The notes under the pieces were generated by a model. That model saw only the letters and a list, made by a program, of their open reading frames with translations. It did no database searches and was not told the DNA's origin. The position numbers were made by a program, and so were the translations under genes. A DNA stretch of 64,000 nt from Thermoanaerobacterium butyriciformans (lineage in GTDB: Bacteria; Bacillota; Thermoanaerobacteria; Thermoanaerobacterales; Thermoanaerobacteraceae): assembly GCF_017874545.1 (NCBI RefSeq), contig NZ_JAGGLT010000006.1, positions 36,887 to 100,886 on the forward strand, given 5' to 3'. Positions within the stretch are counted from its first letter, which is position 1. The number at the start of each line of letters is the position of its first letter. Below are positions 47,684-55,659 of the stretch, one piece after another.

Positions 47684-48319
47684 TTATGATTGTATTACCG
47701 AACCATCGTCAACTTTGTATTTAACATCTGATAATATATCTATGTCATCTTTGTTGTGGCTTGCAATAAGTATAAGCGCCCCCCTCTTCTTTTCTTCTAT
47801 CAATATTTCCCTTACAAGCTGTACGCCATTTTCATCAAGTGAATTTGTAGGCTCATCTAGAATTATGATATCAGGTCGTTCCATAATAGCTTGAGCAATT
47901 GCAAGGCGTTGTTTCATTCCTAAAGAATATTTTTTATATATTCTTCTATCATCTGGATCTAGACCAACTCTTTTTAAAGATTTTCTAATATCTTCATCAC
48001 CTATTATGTTTTTTATTGATGATAGAACTTTTAAATTCTCGAAACCTGTATAATGATCCCAAAACCCCGGTGATTCAATTATTACGCCTATACTCTCTGG
48101 AAAAGATATATCTCTATGCAGAACTTTATTATTTATTGTTATCGTACCAGACGTCGGCTTGATCAAGCCACATAACGCTCTAAAAAGCATTGTCTTTCCA
48201 GACCCATTTCTGCCAAAAAAGCCGTATATTGTACCCTTTTCAAGATTTAGATTAATACTTTTTAATATCTCATTTTGTCCTATATTTTTGCTAAGGTTTG
48301 TTACTTCTAAATATCCCAT
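47684..48319 (-). CDS. ABC transporter ATP-binding protein, module A
   Basis: 211 aa, Walker A GRNGSGKTMLF, signature KYSLGMKQRLAIAQAIMERP, Walker B IIILDEPTNSLD, H-loop ASHNKDD. About half identical to the module B ATPase. Belongs with three permease genes upstream. Confidence 0.87.
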   Translation of the reverse strand: MGYLEVTNLSKNIGQNEILKSINLNLEKGTIYGFFGRNGSGKTMLFRALCGLIKPTSGTITINNKVLHRDISFPESIGVIIESPGFWDHYTGFENLKVLSSIKNIIGDEDIRKSLKRVGLDPDDRRIYKKYSLGMKQRLAIAQAIMERPDIIILDEPTNSLDENGVQLVREILIEEKKRGALILIASHNKDDIDILSDVKYKVDDGSVIQS

Positions 48320-48333
48320 TCTACATTGCCTCC

Positions 48334-49134
48334 TTATATTATATCTTTATGTTGAAACACATATATTCCATAAATCACAATGATAAAACATGATAAAATT
48401 AAATATGAAATTGAATCAATTATTGAAAAATTCTTTATGCTAAATTCGAACATGTACAAATTATTATACATGCTATTCATACTGTGCCATGCCAAAATTC
48501 CATGGCTAACTGGAAGTAGCTTTAACAAATAAATTTTCATTTTGAAATATTCATAAATGAATGAAGACAGCAATAGTGAAAATATATCTACAAATAAAGC
48601 TATCAGAAAGCTGTATAATACATCTATTTTTAACGATAAAATATTTATTATCAATATATATTCATAATTTAACAGTACCGTTAATATAAACATAGTCAGT
48701 ATTAACTCGATTCCTTTGTAAATATATAACATTTTATATCCAACAACAGTACCAATTATGTACGTTATTAAAAACATTATAAAGTAAAATAAAATGACAA
48801 ATTTAAATAAATCGTAAGTCTTGCCAATAACCCATTTGCCTCTTCTATTGGTACGAGTAAAAATATAAACACCATTTTTGTCTAATTCACCAGCAACAAA
48901 TTCCTTTAAAATCCACATCAAAGTCATTTGAGGTAAAACCCATTTTAAAAATGGCATTACATATTTAATCATCTTAATATCTACAAAACCGTATTCTACA
49001 AAAAATAAGCCTTCCAACGAATTAATTCCATATAAATTTGTTAAATAAACATTGTATAAACCAAGCAAAAGCGCAGTTATTGAACCGTATATTATTATTT
49101 TTTTATTTATTTCGTTTTCTAATAATTTCCTCAC
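48334..49134 (-). CDS. ABC-2-like permease, module A
   Basis: 266 aa with about six membrane segments. The GTG at 49134 directly after the previous stop, with GGAG eight bases upstream, is preferred; the frame is open further into the previous gene. N-terminal MRKLLENEINKKIIIYGSI, a basic stretch then helix, matches the other permeases of the cluster. Confidence 0.7.
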   Translation of the reverse strand: MRKLLENEINKKIIIYGSITALLLGLYNVYLTNLYGINSLEGLFFVEYGFVDIKMIKYVMPFLKWVLPQMTLMWILKEFVAGELDKNGVYIFTRTNRRGKWVIGKTYDLFKFVILFYFIMFLITYIIGTVVGYKMLYIYKGIELILTMFILTVLLNYEYILIINILSLKIDVLYSFLIALFVDIFSLLLSSFIYEYFKMKIYLLKLLPVSHGILAWHSMNSMYNNLYMFEFSIKNFSIIDSISYLILSCFIIVIYGIYVFQHKDII

Positions 49135-49135
49135 A

Positions 49136-49909
49136 TTATTCACTCCAATATATATCCATATGCTTACATACACAATATCCATAAATATATAGAATTACGT
49201 AGATTAGCAAAAACCATAACACATAAATCAAATCCATATAATCGAATACGAATCTATTTGTATTGAATTTGTATACAAGAAACATGTAATATTCTACTGA
49301 TCTTATCTTCAAAGGAAAAATCTGCTGAAATGAAAACTGCTGGATTACATATACTAACAATATAATGCCATATGTTAAAACATATCCAATCCACGTTTTT
49401 TTAGTAATTAGTGTGAATATTTCATAAAGCAGTGAAAAAATCAAGAAGCCAAGTAACTGTAACAAAAAACCTGTAAAGAAAAATATAAAAAATCTTGAAT
49501 CTAATTTTTCACCATTGCCGCTAAAAATTACATTTACAATCATCACTAAATTAATTATTGTCACATATATAAATGAATACAAAAACATTCCAAAGTCTTT
49601 ATCTCTCCACCATCTTTTTATGTCATTGTACTTGAGTATTATTTTATACCTATCAAAAATATCAATATTAAATTCTAAAATTGATAAAAACAGCGGAATA
49701 ATAACTAAAAGCACAATGTTTACCTTAAAAAAGTCATTGTACATATAATATAAAAAGTCTCTATCTTGCAATCTATTTAATTGGTTTATAAAATCCCCGC
49801 TGTACTTTAAAGCATTGTATATGCCTAAAACTATCAGTATAGATATTATCAAATACAATCTCTTACTTTTTAACAACATCTTTATCATCAAACTGTGTAT
49901 TATTTTCAT
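49136..49909 (-). CDS. ABC-2-like permease, module A
   Basis: About 257 aa, six hydrophobic segments, many Tyr/Ile/Phe, no recognised family. The ATG at 49909 has GGGAG upstream; another ATG lies at 49924. Second of three permease genes. Confidence 0.7.
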   Translation of the reverse strand: MKIIHSLMIKMLLKSKRLYLIISILIVLGIYNALKYSGDFINQLNRLQDRDFLYYMYNDFFKVNIVLLVIIPLFLSILEFNIDIFDRYKIILKYNDIKRWWRDKDFGMFLYSFIYVTIINLVMIVNVIFSGNGEKLDSRFFIFFFTGFLLQLLGFLIFSLLYEIFTLITKKTWIGYVLTYGIILLVYVIQQFSFQQIFPLKIRSVEYYMFLVYKFNTNRFVFDYMDLIYVLWFLLIYVILYIYGYCVCKHMDIYWSE

Positions 49910-49926
49910 TATACCTGCTCCCATCG

Positions 49927-50748
49927 CTATTTAACTATATCTATTTCATACTTAAACCCTTTTAAAATAATTATCGAAAGACTTACTGATAGCAATAATA
50001 CTATCCATAATACTAACGCTATATATGAGCCTTTCGATAAACTGTATAAATACTGCTCTATGGAATATTCGTAATAACCTGCAACCGAAAGTACAAAATT
50101 TAAAATTTGAAGCACTATAAACATTCCTGCTATGACAAAAACTCTGCTCTTATTAAATAGAAAAAATAGAGAATAGCCAAATAGTGCAAATAATGAAGCA
50201 AATAGACTATTTAAAACCATATATATAAAATCATATAATAGTGGCCATTGAATTCTCACAAAATCAAATAAATACTCCTTTTGATAACCTAAATCAAATG
50301 GAGGTAATGCTGAATTGTTATCAAATCCCACTAATGGGAAAGCAATAAAAGTCAGCAATTGATTTATCAGCAATGGTATAAAAAATGTAAAAAAAGTCAC
50401 CAAAAATATTACTATGCATTGCGATAATATGTAAATTTTTTTATCCGTTCTTGTTAAGATGTTTTTATAGGTACCAAGTCTAGAATTTGTATAAAATGAA
50501 TCAGAATATATTATTGTAGCGAATACCGGTAGCAATATGATTTCAACATTTAACAACAAACTGGAATAATTGCCTCTGATAATGCCTGATTCATATGCTG
50601 ATCTAACAAAACTTAACGGATGACCGTAAAAAATATAGCATGTCAACAAAAATGCGCTTATAGATATTAAAAACAAAGTCATAAAAACAATTTTAAATTC
50701 TTTTCTATTAATACAATTTTTCATCTCAAATAAAATCATATTTCTCAA
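49927..50748 (-). CDS. ABC-2-like permease, module A
   Basis: About 273 aa with six hydrophobic segments; start MRNMILFEMKNCINRKEFK in the TTG form at 50748 (AGGA eight bases upstream), or the ATG at 50739. The loop after helix 2 (YSDSFYTNSRLGTYKNILTRTDKK) resembles the repaired permease at 46038. First membrane gene after the exported peptide. Confidence 0.7.
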   Translation of the reverse strand: MRNMILFEMKNCINRKEFKIVFMTLFLISISAFLLTCYIFYGHPLSFVRSAYESGIIRGNYSSLLLNVEIILLPVFATIIYSDSFYTNSRLGTYKNILTRTDKKIYILSQCIVIFLVTFFTFFIPLLINQLLTFIAFPLVGFDNNSALPPFDLGYQKEYLFDFVRIQWPLLYDFIYMVLNSLFASLFALFGYSLFFLFNKSRVFVIAGMFIVLQILNFVLSVAGYYEYSIEQYLYSLSKGSYIALVLWIVLLLSVSLSIIILKGFKYEIDIVK

Positions 50749-50833
50749 AATATCACATCCTATTTTAATTATAATTTGCAATTTATCAATTCTAACTTCT
50801 AAAAAATAAAAAGTATACCTTTTGATAGTAATA

Positions 50834-51238
50834 TTATCTAAAATCTACTTTTCCAGAAACAAACGCATATCCCGTGCTTAGACGAGCATTTTGCATACCC
50901 ATTTTTATTTGATCGCCTTTGTATTTATGAATGGTTGGTCTGAAATTTATAGTGATAGGATAACTCGTCACTTTTTGATTGTAATTATCTGATATCCTGG
51001 TACCATCTTGTGTAACAACCCAGAAATCGGCATTATCTGTATTATCTAAAGCAGTTACTTGATTTTTTATATAATTATCATTTGTTTGTTTATCATGCAC
51101 ATTCGTAAAGTTGTCACCTTTAAGCGGTGGTAAAGAATATGCTGTATATGTTACATAATCTGCAAAAACAAAATTAGGTATTATTATTGTCAAAGAAAGC
51201 AAGATTGCCAATATTATCTTCCCTAAATATCTTTTCAT
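50834..51238 (-). CDS. Small exported protein heading the ABC cluster (bacteriocin-like; possibly DUF2712)
   Basis: 134 aa. Signal peptide (residues 1-27, cleavage after VFA), mature part of about 107 aa starting DYVTYTAYSLPPLKGDNFT, no Cys, beta-rich, with RPTIHKYKGDQIKMGMQNARLSTGYAF near the end. Similar small exported proteins (DUF2712) stand in front of bacteriocin-type ABC genes; my family call is tentative. GGAGG precedes the ATG at 51238. Its own promoter has a large dyad. Confidence 0.6.
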   Translation of the reverse strand: MKRYLGKIILAILLSLTIIIPNFVFADYVTYTAYSLPPLKGDNFTNVHDKQTNDNYIKNQVTALDNTDNADFWVVTQDGTRISDNYNQKVTSYPITINFRPTIHKYKGDQIKMGMQNARLSTGYAFVSGKVDFR

Positions 51239-51292
51239 TAACAAACCGCCTCCATTTGTTGTTTATCAAAAGGTATACTTAAATTGAAGATA

Positions 51293-51328
51293 ATTATAAT
51301 ATCTTAAGGTATTACCGGTAATTACCTT
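51293..51328 (-). promoter_or_regulatory. Promoter of the exported-peptide/ABC operon with inverted repeat
   Basis: -10 TATAAT (51298-51293), weak -35 TTACCG at 17 bp. The inverted repeat AAGGTA(A)TTACC / GGTAATACCTT, 51306-51328, is centred on the -35, the place where a class II activator such as a LuxR-type protein binds. The gene just upstream encodes such a regulator. Confidence 0.6.
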
Positions 51329-51362
51329 ATTTTTATAATAAGACACTTATGAAAGCATGTCT

Positions 51363-51451
51363 ACTGTCCAAAAGTATCAATTTTATTTAAACTTGAACCT
51401 TTTTTTGTACTAAAGTACAAATCAAGAACAAATTTTGTACTTTTGGATAGT
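51363..51451 (-). terminator. Nested inverted repeats after the GAF-LuxR gene
   Basis: Outer arms ACTGTCCAAAAGTA (51363-51376) and TACTTTTGGATAGT (51438-51451), 13 of 14 paired. Inside are three copies of the GTACAAA/TTTGTAC motif that can pair in two ways (TTTGTACTTTAGTACAAA, or AAAGTACAAA with TTTGTACTTT further on). The first is followed by AAAAAGG, not a T-run, on the minus strand. Could terminate or switch. Confidence 0.4.
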
Positions 51452-52200
51452 TATATGACTCCAATTTTTGTGGCTTTATATATGCAATCTCTTATAGATT
51501 TCGCATCAAATATTTTTCTTAATTTATTCTTGTGATATTTTACATTGCTTATTGAAACATGTATTCTTTTTGATATCTGGCTATCTGTATACCCATATGC
51601 CAATAATTTTAATATCTCTATGTCAATTGCATCTAATCCATTTAATATTTCTTTTGCGCTTAATTCATAATAATCTGATTCTATAGTCTTTTTTAAAAAG
51701 AGCAATAAAACTTTATGTACGTCATTTATTTCTTTATAAGTCGTTATATCTATTACTCCTAAAATATTTGAATCTTTATCATATATAGGAGCAGCTATAC
51801 ATGACAAATCATTAAAACATTCTATATAATGCTCTCCTTTTTTTACGATTGATACCTTTCCGGTATTTAATACCATTGAAATGGCGTTTGTGCCAGCATT
51901 TAATTCATCTAAAATCATTCCTGTTTTCATTAAATAGTTTACCTCTGCAGATTTATCAAATGATTTTATATCTAAAACAATACCATTTTTATCTGTTATA
52001 ATGAGTACGCTGTCAGTTAATGCTATTGTTCCATCTAATTTCTCTACTATATTTTTAAATGCATCAGCCAAAAGATTATTTTCTAATTGAATATGATTAA
52101 TATCAGGTAGTATTGATTTATTAAGTCCTCTTTTTAAACACCTTCCCCAAGATCTTTCAAATGCATCTCTATCTTTATCAGCGCTTACGATGTCAATCAT
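51451..52200 (-). CDS. GAF-LuxR transcriptional regulator
   Basis: 249 aa. N-terminal SWGRCLKRGL is the entry motif of the GAF domain seen in AcoR-type activators; the GAF domain spans about residues 40-165 (GTNAISMVLNTGK, CIAAPIYDKDSNILGVIDITTY). The C-terminus has a LuxR helix-turn-helix (LKLLAYGYTDSQISKRIHVSISNVKYHKNKL, in pieces). It lacks the AAA+ domain of AcoR. Likely activator of the exported-peptide/ABC operon downstream, sensing a small molecule (inference). Confidence 0.83.
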   Translation of the reverse strand: MIDIVSADKDRDAFERSWGRCLKRGLNKSILPDINHIQLENNLLADAFKNIVEKLDGTIALTDSVLIITDKNGIVLDIKSFDKSAEVNYLMKTGMILDELNAGTNAISMVLNTGKVSIVKKGEHYIECFNDLSCIAAPIYDKDSNILGVIDITTYKEINDVHKVLLLFLKKTIESDYYELSAKEILNGLDAIDIEILKLLAYGYTDSQISKRIHVSISNVKYHKNKLRKIFDAKSIRDCIYKATKIGVI

Positions 52201-52287
52201 CTCTCCTCACCTATAATATCTTTATTCTAATACCCATAAAATTTAATTTTCTTAATATATGTGATTAATATATCCCTTCCCAAAATA

Positions 52288-52317
52288 CATAACAAATTTA
52301 TTGCCTATTTCGTTACA
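52288..52317 (-). promoter_or_regulatory. Possible ECF-type promoter for the GAF-LuxR gene
   Basis: TGTAAC (52317-52312) in the context AAAAACTGTAAC as at 35.8 and 38.6 kb, but the -10 part is GTTATG at 18 bp, a poorer match. Lies in the 227-bp gap between divergent genes. Confidence 0.35.
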
Positions 52318-52427
52318 GTTTTTATAAAAAATTTTTGTTAAATATCTCACATAAAAAGTTTTATGATATAATCTATTTGACATGCTTTAAATTTTTGCGG
52401 ATAAGCATGGGCGAGGGAGGTAGGAAA

Positions 52428-52985
52428 TTGTTTATCTTATTTGACACAATTACAGACGAAAGTCAAAGAAAAAAAGTCGAAGATATGTATGTAAAGTACA
52501 GCAGAGATATGTTTAAAGTGGCATACAACATTTTAAACGACTATCAATTGGCACAAGATGCTGTCCAATCTGCTTTTATAAATATTATCAATTATATCGA
52601 AAAAATTTCTGATTATGACTGTAACAAAATAAGGGCATTAGTTGTTATTATAGTTAGAAACATCTCAATAAATATGTACAACAAAATAAAGAGGCAAAAA
52701 AATTTATTTATTGAAGATGCAGATGAGTTTTTTCATGATGACTCAGAGCCGTTTGACGAGAAAATAATAAACGGTGACATTTTTAGAAGAGTATCTGAAA
52801 AAGTAAAAGAGCTAAAGACAGAGTACGCAGACATTATTTCTTTAAAATACTACTACGGATACTCCAATAGAGACATCGCAAATCTTTTAAACATCACGGA
52901 AGACAATGTAAGAGTAAGACTGTATCGTGCGCGGCAAAGCCTTAAAGATGCTTTATACCAGTATAAAGGAGATGTGGAAATATGA
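52428..52985 (+). CDS. ECF-type RNA polymerase sigma factor
   Basis: 185 aa. Region 2 (YSRDMFKVAYNILNDYQLAQDAVQSAFINI in pieces, residues 20-60) and region 4 (KTEYADIISLKYYYGYSNRDIANLLNITEDNVRVRLYRARQSLK in pieces) are clear. The TTG at 52428, with GGGAGG seven bases upstream, is preferred over upstream ATGs that precede the ribosome site. The stop overlaps the start of the next gene (ATGA), the usual sigma/anti-sigma arrangement. Confidence 0.88.
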   Translation: MFILFDTITDESQRKKVEDMYVKYSRDMFKVAYNILNDYQLAQDAVQSAFINIINYIEKISDYDCNKIRALVVIIVRNISINMYNKIKRQKNLFIEDADEFFHDDSEPFDEKIINGDIFRRVSEKVKELKTEYADIISLKYYYGYSNRDIANLLNITEDNVRVRLYRARQSLKDALYQYKGDVEI

Positions 52986-53737
52986 AAGACCTTTACGATG
53001 AAAAGCTAAAATCTGAAAGCAAAATATTTGAGGCATTGCTGGAATATGCAGGGGCTTGCCATGTAAACAACATAATTCAGGATCTTGATGCAGAAGCCAA
53101 TAGTGAAGAAATACCTTATCCTGAAGAATTAAGCATTAAAATCAGAAAAATGCTAAAACATCATAAAAGAAAAGAAGCAGTCAAAAAATTCTTTATATCG
53201 GCGAAAAGAACCTTCCCAAAAGTCGCGATATTCTTCTTTGTGGTTTTTATTGGCTTCACTGTGGCAATAACGACTGTTTCTGCCTTTAGAGCTCGCGTCT
53301 TTAACCTCATAATTGAAATCAAAAAAGATTATACAGACATAAAATTAAAGGAAAACAATGAACCCAGTACGTCTTCTTCCACATCCATGATTCCGTCCAA
53401 CTGGGAAAATGAATATTATCTTTCATACGTGCCACATGGGTTCAAGATAAGCAAGGTAGAGTCACAAGAGGTAACCAAAATCATTCAATATACAAATGAC
53501 AAAGGCGATTTCATAGTTTTCAGTCAAAGCTCTAACGAAAACACTGACATGATGGTTGACACGGAAAATGCCATCACCCAAAAGATCGATATAAACGGCT
53601 ATGAGGGCATCTTGATTCAAAAAAATGGTTTAAACACCGTCGTCTGGAGAAAAGATCATAATTTGTTCTCTCTGATGTCAAAAATCGATAAGAATGAGCT
53701 AATAAAAGCTGCCAATAGCATCAAACTAAAAAAATAA
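52982..53737 (+). CDS. Anti-sigma-type transmembrane protein (DUF4367-like C-terminus)
   Basis: 251 aa. Cytoplasmic N-terminal part of about 75 residues, one transmembrane helix (VAIFFFVVFIGFTVAITTVS, about residues 77-97), then an extracytoplasmic domain whose last 110 residues (YYLSYVPHGFKISKVESQE, VVWRKDHNLFSLMSK) match the DUF4367 type found in sporulation and stress anti-sigma factors. Expected to hold the sigma factor at the membrane until a surface signal arrives. Confidence 0.82.
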   Translation: MKDLYDEKLKSESKIFEALLEYAGACHVNNIIQDLDAEANSEEIPYPEELSIKIRKMLKHHKRKEAVKKFFISAKRTFPKVAIFFFVVFIGFTVAITTVSAFRARVFNLIIEIKKDYTDIKLKENNEPSTSSSTSMIPSNWENEYYLSYVPHGFKISKVESQEVTKIIQYTNDKGDFIVFSQSSNENTDMMVDTENAITQKIDINGYEGILIQKNGLNTVVWRKDHNLFSLMSKIDKNELIKAANSIKLKK

Positions 53738-53748
53738 TTTGTTTTTAG

Positions 53749-53777
53749 TGTAACAAAATGCTTACTTATTTGTTTAT
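53749..53777 (+). promoter_or_regulatory. Candidate ECF-sigma promoter
   Basis: TGTAAC (53749-53754), 17-bp spacer, GTTTAT (53772-53777), 12 bp after the anti-sigma stop and about 45 bp before a tiny ORF. Same design as the sites at 35.8 and 38.6 kb. Confidence 0.55.
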
Positions 53778-53820
53778 ATATATAGAGAAAAGCAATAAAT
53801 AATAATACAGAGGGGATTTA

Positions 53821-53931
53821 ATGTTGAGGAAGAATTTTATTAGAGCTGTTTTAATATTTTGCCTCATAGTATTTGTGAATTTTGCAGTATTCTACGGTAT
53901 ATTTTCTCTATATACGGCAGTTCATCCTTAA
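53821..53931 (+). CDS. Tiny single-TM peptide (36 aa)
   Basis: MLRKNFIRAVLIFCLIVFVN then a hydrophobic run to a short tail TAVHP. GAGGGG lies six bases before the ATG. Together with the ECF-type promoter in front this makes it a probable gene and a direct target of the sigma factor next door. It has the same layout (basic start, one helix, very short tail) as the peptides at 35613 and 39485. Confidence 0.6.
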   Translation: MLRKNFIRAVLIFCLIVFVNFAVFYGIFSLYTAVHP

Positions 53932-54003
53932 TTACTTGCTGGTGCATACTGCTAATGTATAAGCATGATTAACAACACAATACATATTAGTTAGTCATGT
54001 CTA

Positions 54004-54037
54004 CGAAAAAAGCCTTGGTTGTCCAAGGCTTTTTTCG
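54004..54037. terminator. Bidirectional terminator
   Basis: Perfect stem CGAAAAAAGCCTTGG / CCAAGGCTTTTTTCG with a four-base loop. Adjacent to the stop codon of the amino acid permease, and downstream of the sigma-factor unit from the other side. Confidence 0.92.
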
Positions 54038-55498
54038 TCATACTTCTTTATAAAGGCTTTCCTCTTTAGTACCTTTGTAGTCATTTTGTGCCAGCTTGCT
54101 GTGCCTATATCCATAAAACACATATACGACAATTCCCAACACAAACCATACTATAAACCTTATCCACGTCTCCAGAGGCAGTGAAACCATCAAAAATACA
54201 GTTGAAGCAATGGATAAGATAGGCACTAACGGAACAAATGGACATCTAAATTTTCTCGGAAGTTCAGGCTTTGTGTACCTTAAAACAATAACAGCTACCG
54301 ATACAAGGACAAATGCAAACATGGTTCCTATATTCACAAGCTTTGCAAGTTCATCGATTGAGAAAAATCCAGCAACAACTGCCGCAAACAGCGCAACTAT
54401 TATTGTGCTGGCAACAGGCGTCTTGTGCTTTTCATGAAGTTTTGAAAGAAATGGAGGCAAAAGTCCATCTCTTGACATAGCAAAGAATATCCTGGTCTGT
54501 CCATACATCATAACTAAAAGAACCGTCGTTATTCCTGCTATCGCACCAAAAGAGACTAATCCCGACGCCCAGTTTATACCGAGGCTTGTTAGTGCAAATG
54601 CCACAGGTTCAGGCGTATTAAGCTTTGTATATGATACGACACCTGTAAGTATTGCAACGACGACTATATACAAAATTGTGCTTATTCCTAAAGACCCTAA
54701 AATTCCTATAGGCATATCCCTTTCAGGGTTTTTTGTCTCCTCGGCCGCCGTCGACACAGAGTCAAACCCAATGTAAGCAAAAAATATTATTGCAGCGCCT
54801 GAAAATACTCCTTTCCATCCAAATGGCAAAAACGGCTTCCAGTTTGATGGATGTACATGCCATACAGCGACAGCTATGAAAAACAGTATCACCATCACTT
54901 TAAATATAACAGCAATATTATTTAGTATCGAACTTTCTTTTGTTCCAAAAAGTAGAATTATTCCCAAAAGCAATACTATGCCTATAGCCGGTAGATTTAT
55001 TATTCCACCAGGTGCAGAGCTTGCCGAATTTGCAGCCCATACAGGTATGTTAATGCCAAAGCTGTGAAGCAAACTTGTAAAGTATCCTGACCACCCTAAC
55101 GCAATGGCAGGTATAGCGAATGCATACTCCAATATCAAGTCCCATCCTATTATCCATGCGAATATTTCACCAAGTGCCACATAACTATAGCTATACGTAG
55201 ATCCTGCTGCAGGAAATGTAGATGCAAATTCCGCATAACTTAGCGCAGCAAATGAGCATGCAATACCTGAAAGAACAAATGACAATATAAGACCTGGTCC
55301 TGCATATTTTGCGGCAGCAACCCCAGTCAATACAAAAATACCTGTGCCAATTATTGCGCCAATGCCAAAGAGAATAAGGTCAAACCATGATAGCGATTTT
55401 TTCAATGCGTGCTTTTTGTCCTGTGTGTCATCTATTATCATGTCAAGAGATTTTTTTCTTAATATATTTGAACTTCCGCCATTTTTCTTGAAAGTCAT
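54038..55498 (-). CDS. APC-family amino acid permease (cationic amino acid transporter type)
   Basis: 486 aa with about twelve membrane helices. Helix 1 motif GIGAIIGTGIFVLTGVAAA, then ALSYAEFASTFPAAGSTYSYSYVALGE in pieces, and FFAYIGFDSVSTAAEETKNPERDMP of the CAT/YfnA group. The substrate is probably a neutral or cationic amino acid. Single gene with strong terminator. Confidence 0.92.
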   Translation of the reverse strand: MTFKKNGGSSNILRKKSLDMIIDDTQDKKHALKKSLSWFDLILFGIGAIIGTGIFVLTGVAAAKYAGPGLILSFVLSGIACSFAALSYAEFASTFPAAGSTYSYSYVALGEIFAWIIGWDLILEYAFAIPAIALGWSGYFTSLLHSFGINIPVWAANSASSAPGGIINLPAIGIVLLLGIILLFGTKESSILNNIAVIFKVMVILFFIAVAVWHVHPSNWKPFLPFGWKGVFSGAAIIFFAYIGFDSVSTAAEETKNPERDMPIGILGSLGISTILYIVVVAILTGVVSYTKLNTPEPVAFALTSLGINWASGLVSFGAIAGITTVLLVMMYGQTRIFFAMSRDGLLPPFLSKLHEKHKTPVASTIIVALFAAVVAGFFSIDELAKLVNIGTMFAFVLVSVAVIVLRYTKPELPRKFRCPFVPLVPILSIASTVFLMVSLPLETWIRFIVWFVLGIVVYVFYGYRHSKLAQNDYKGTKEESLYKEV

Positions 55499-55640
55499 TT
55501 AATAGTATCCCCCCAGTTTTTAATTACAATTAATTAATTCTCATTTCGCTTAAACATAGCACATTTTAGTATATTATAATTAAAATTATAATGAGCCGCA
55601 AATAAGTTTTTCGCAACTATTAAAATTTTTTTGCAAATAT

Positions 55641-55659
55641 AAAAAGACGCTTACGCGTC
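55641..55659 (-). terminator. Terminator after the THUMP methyltransferase gene
   Basis: Stem GACGC / GCGTC with loop GTAA, then TTTTTATAT on the minus strand; the stem overlaps the stop codon. Confidence 0.75.
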
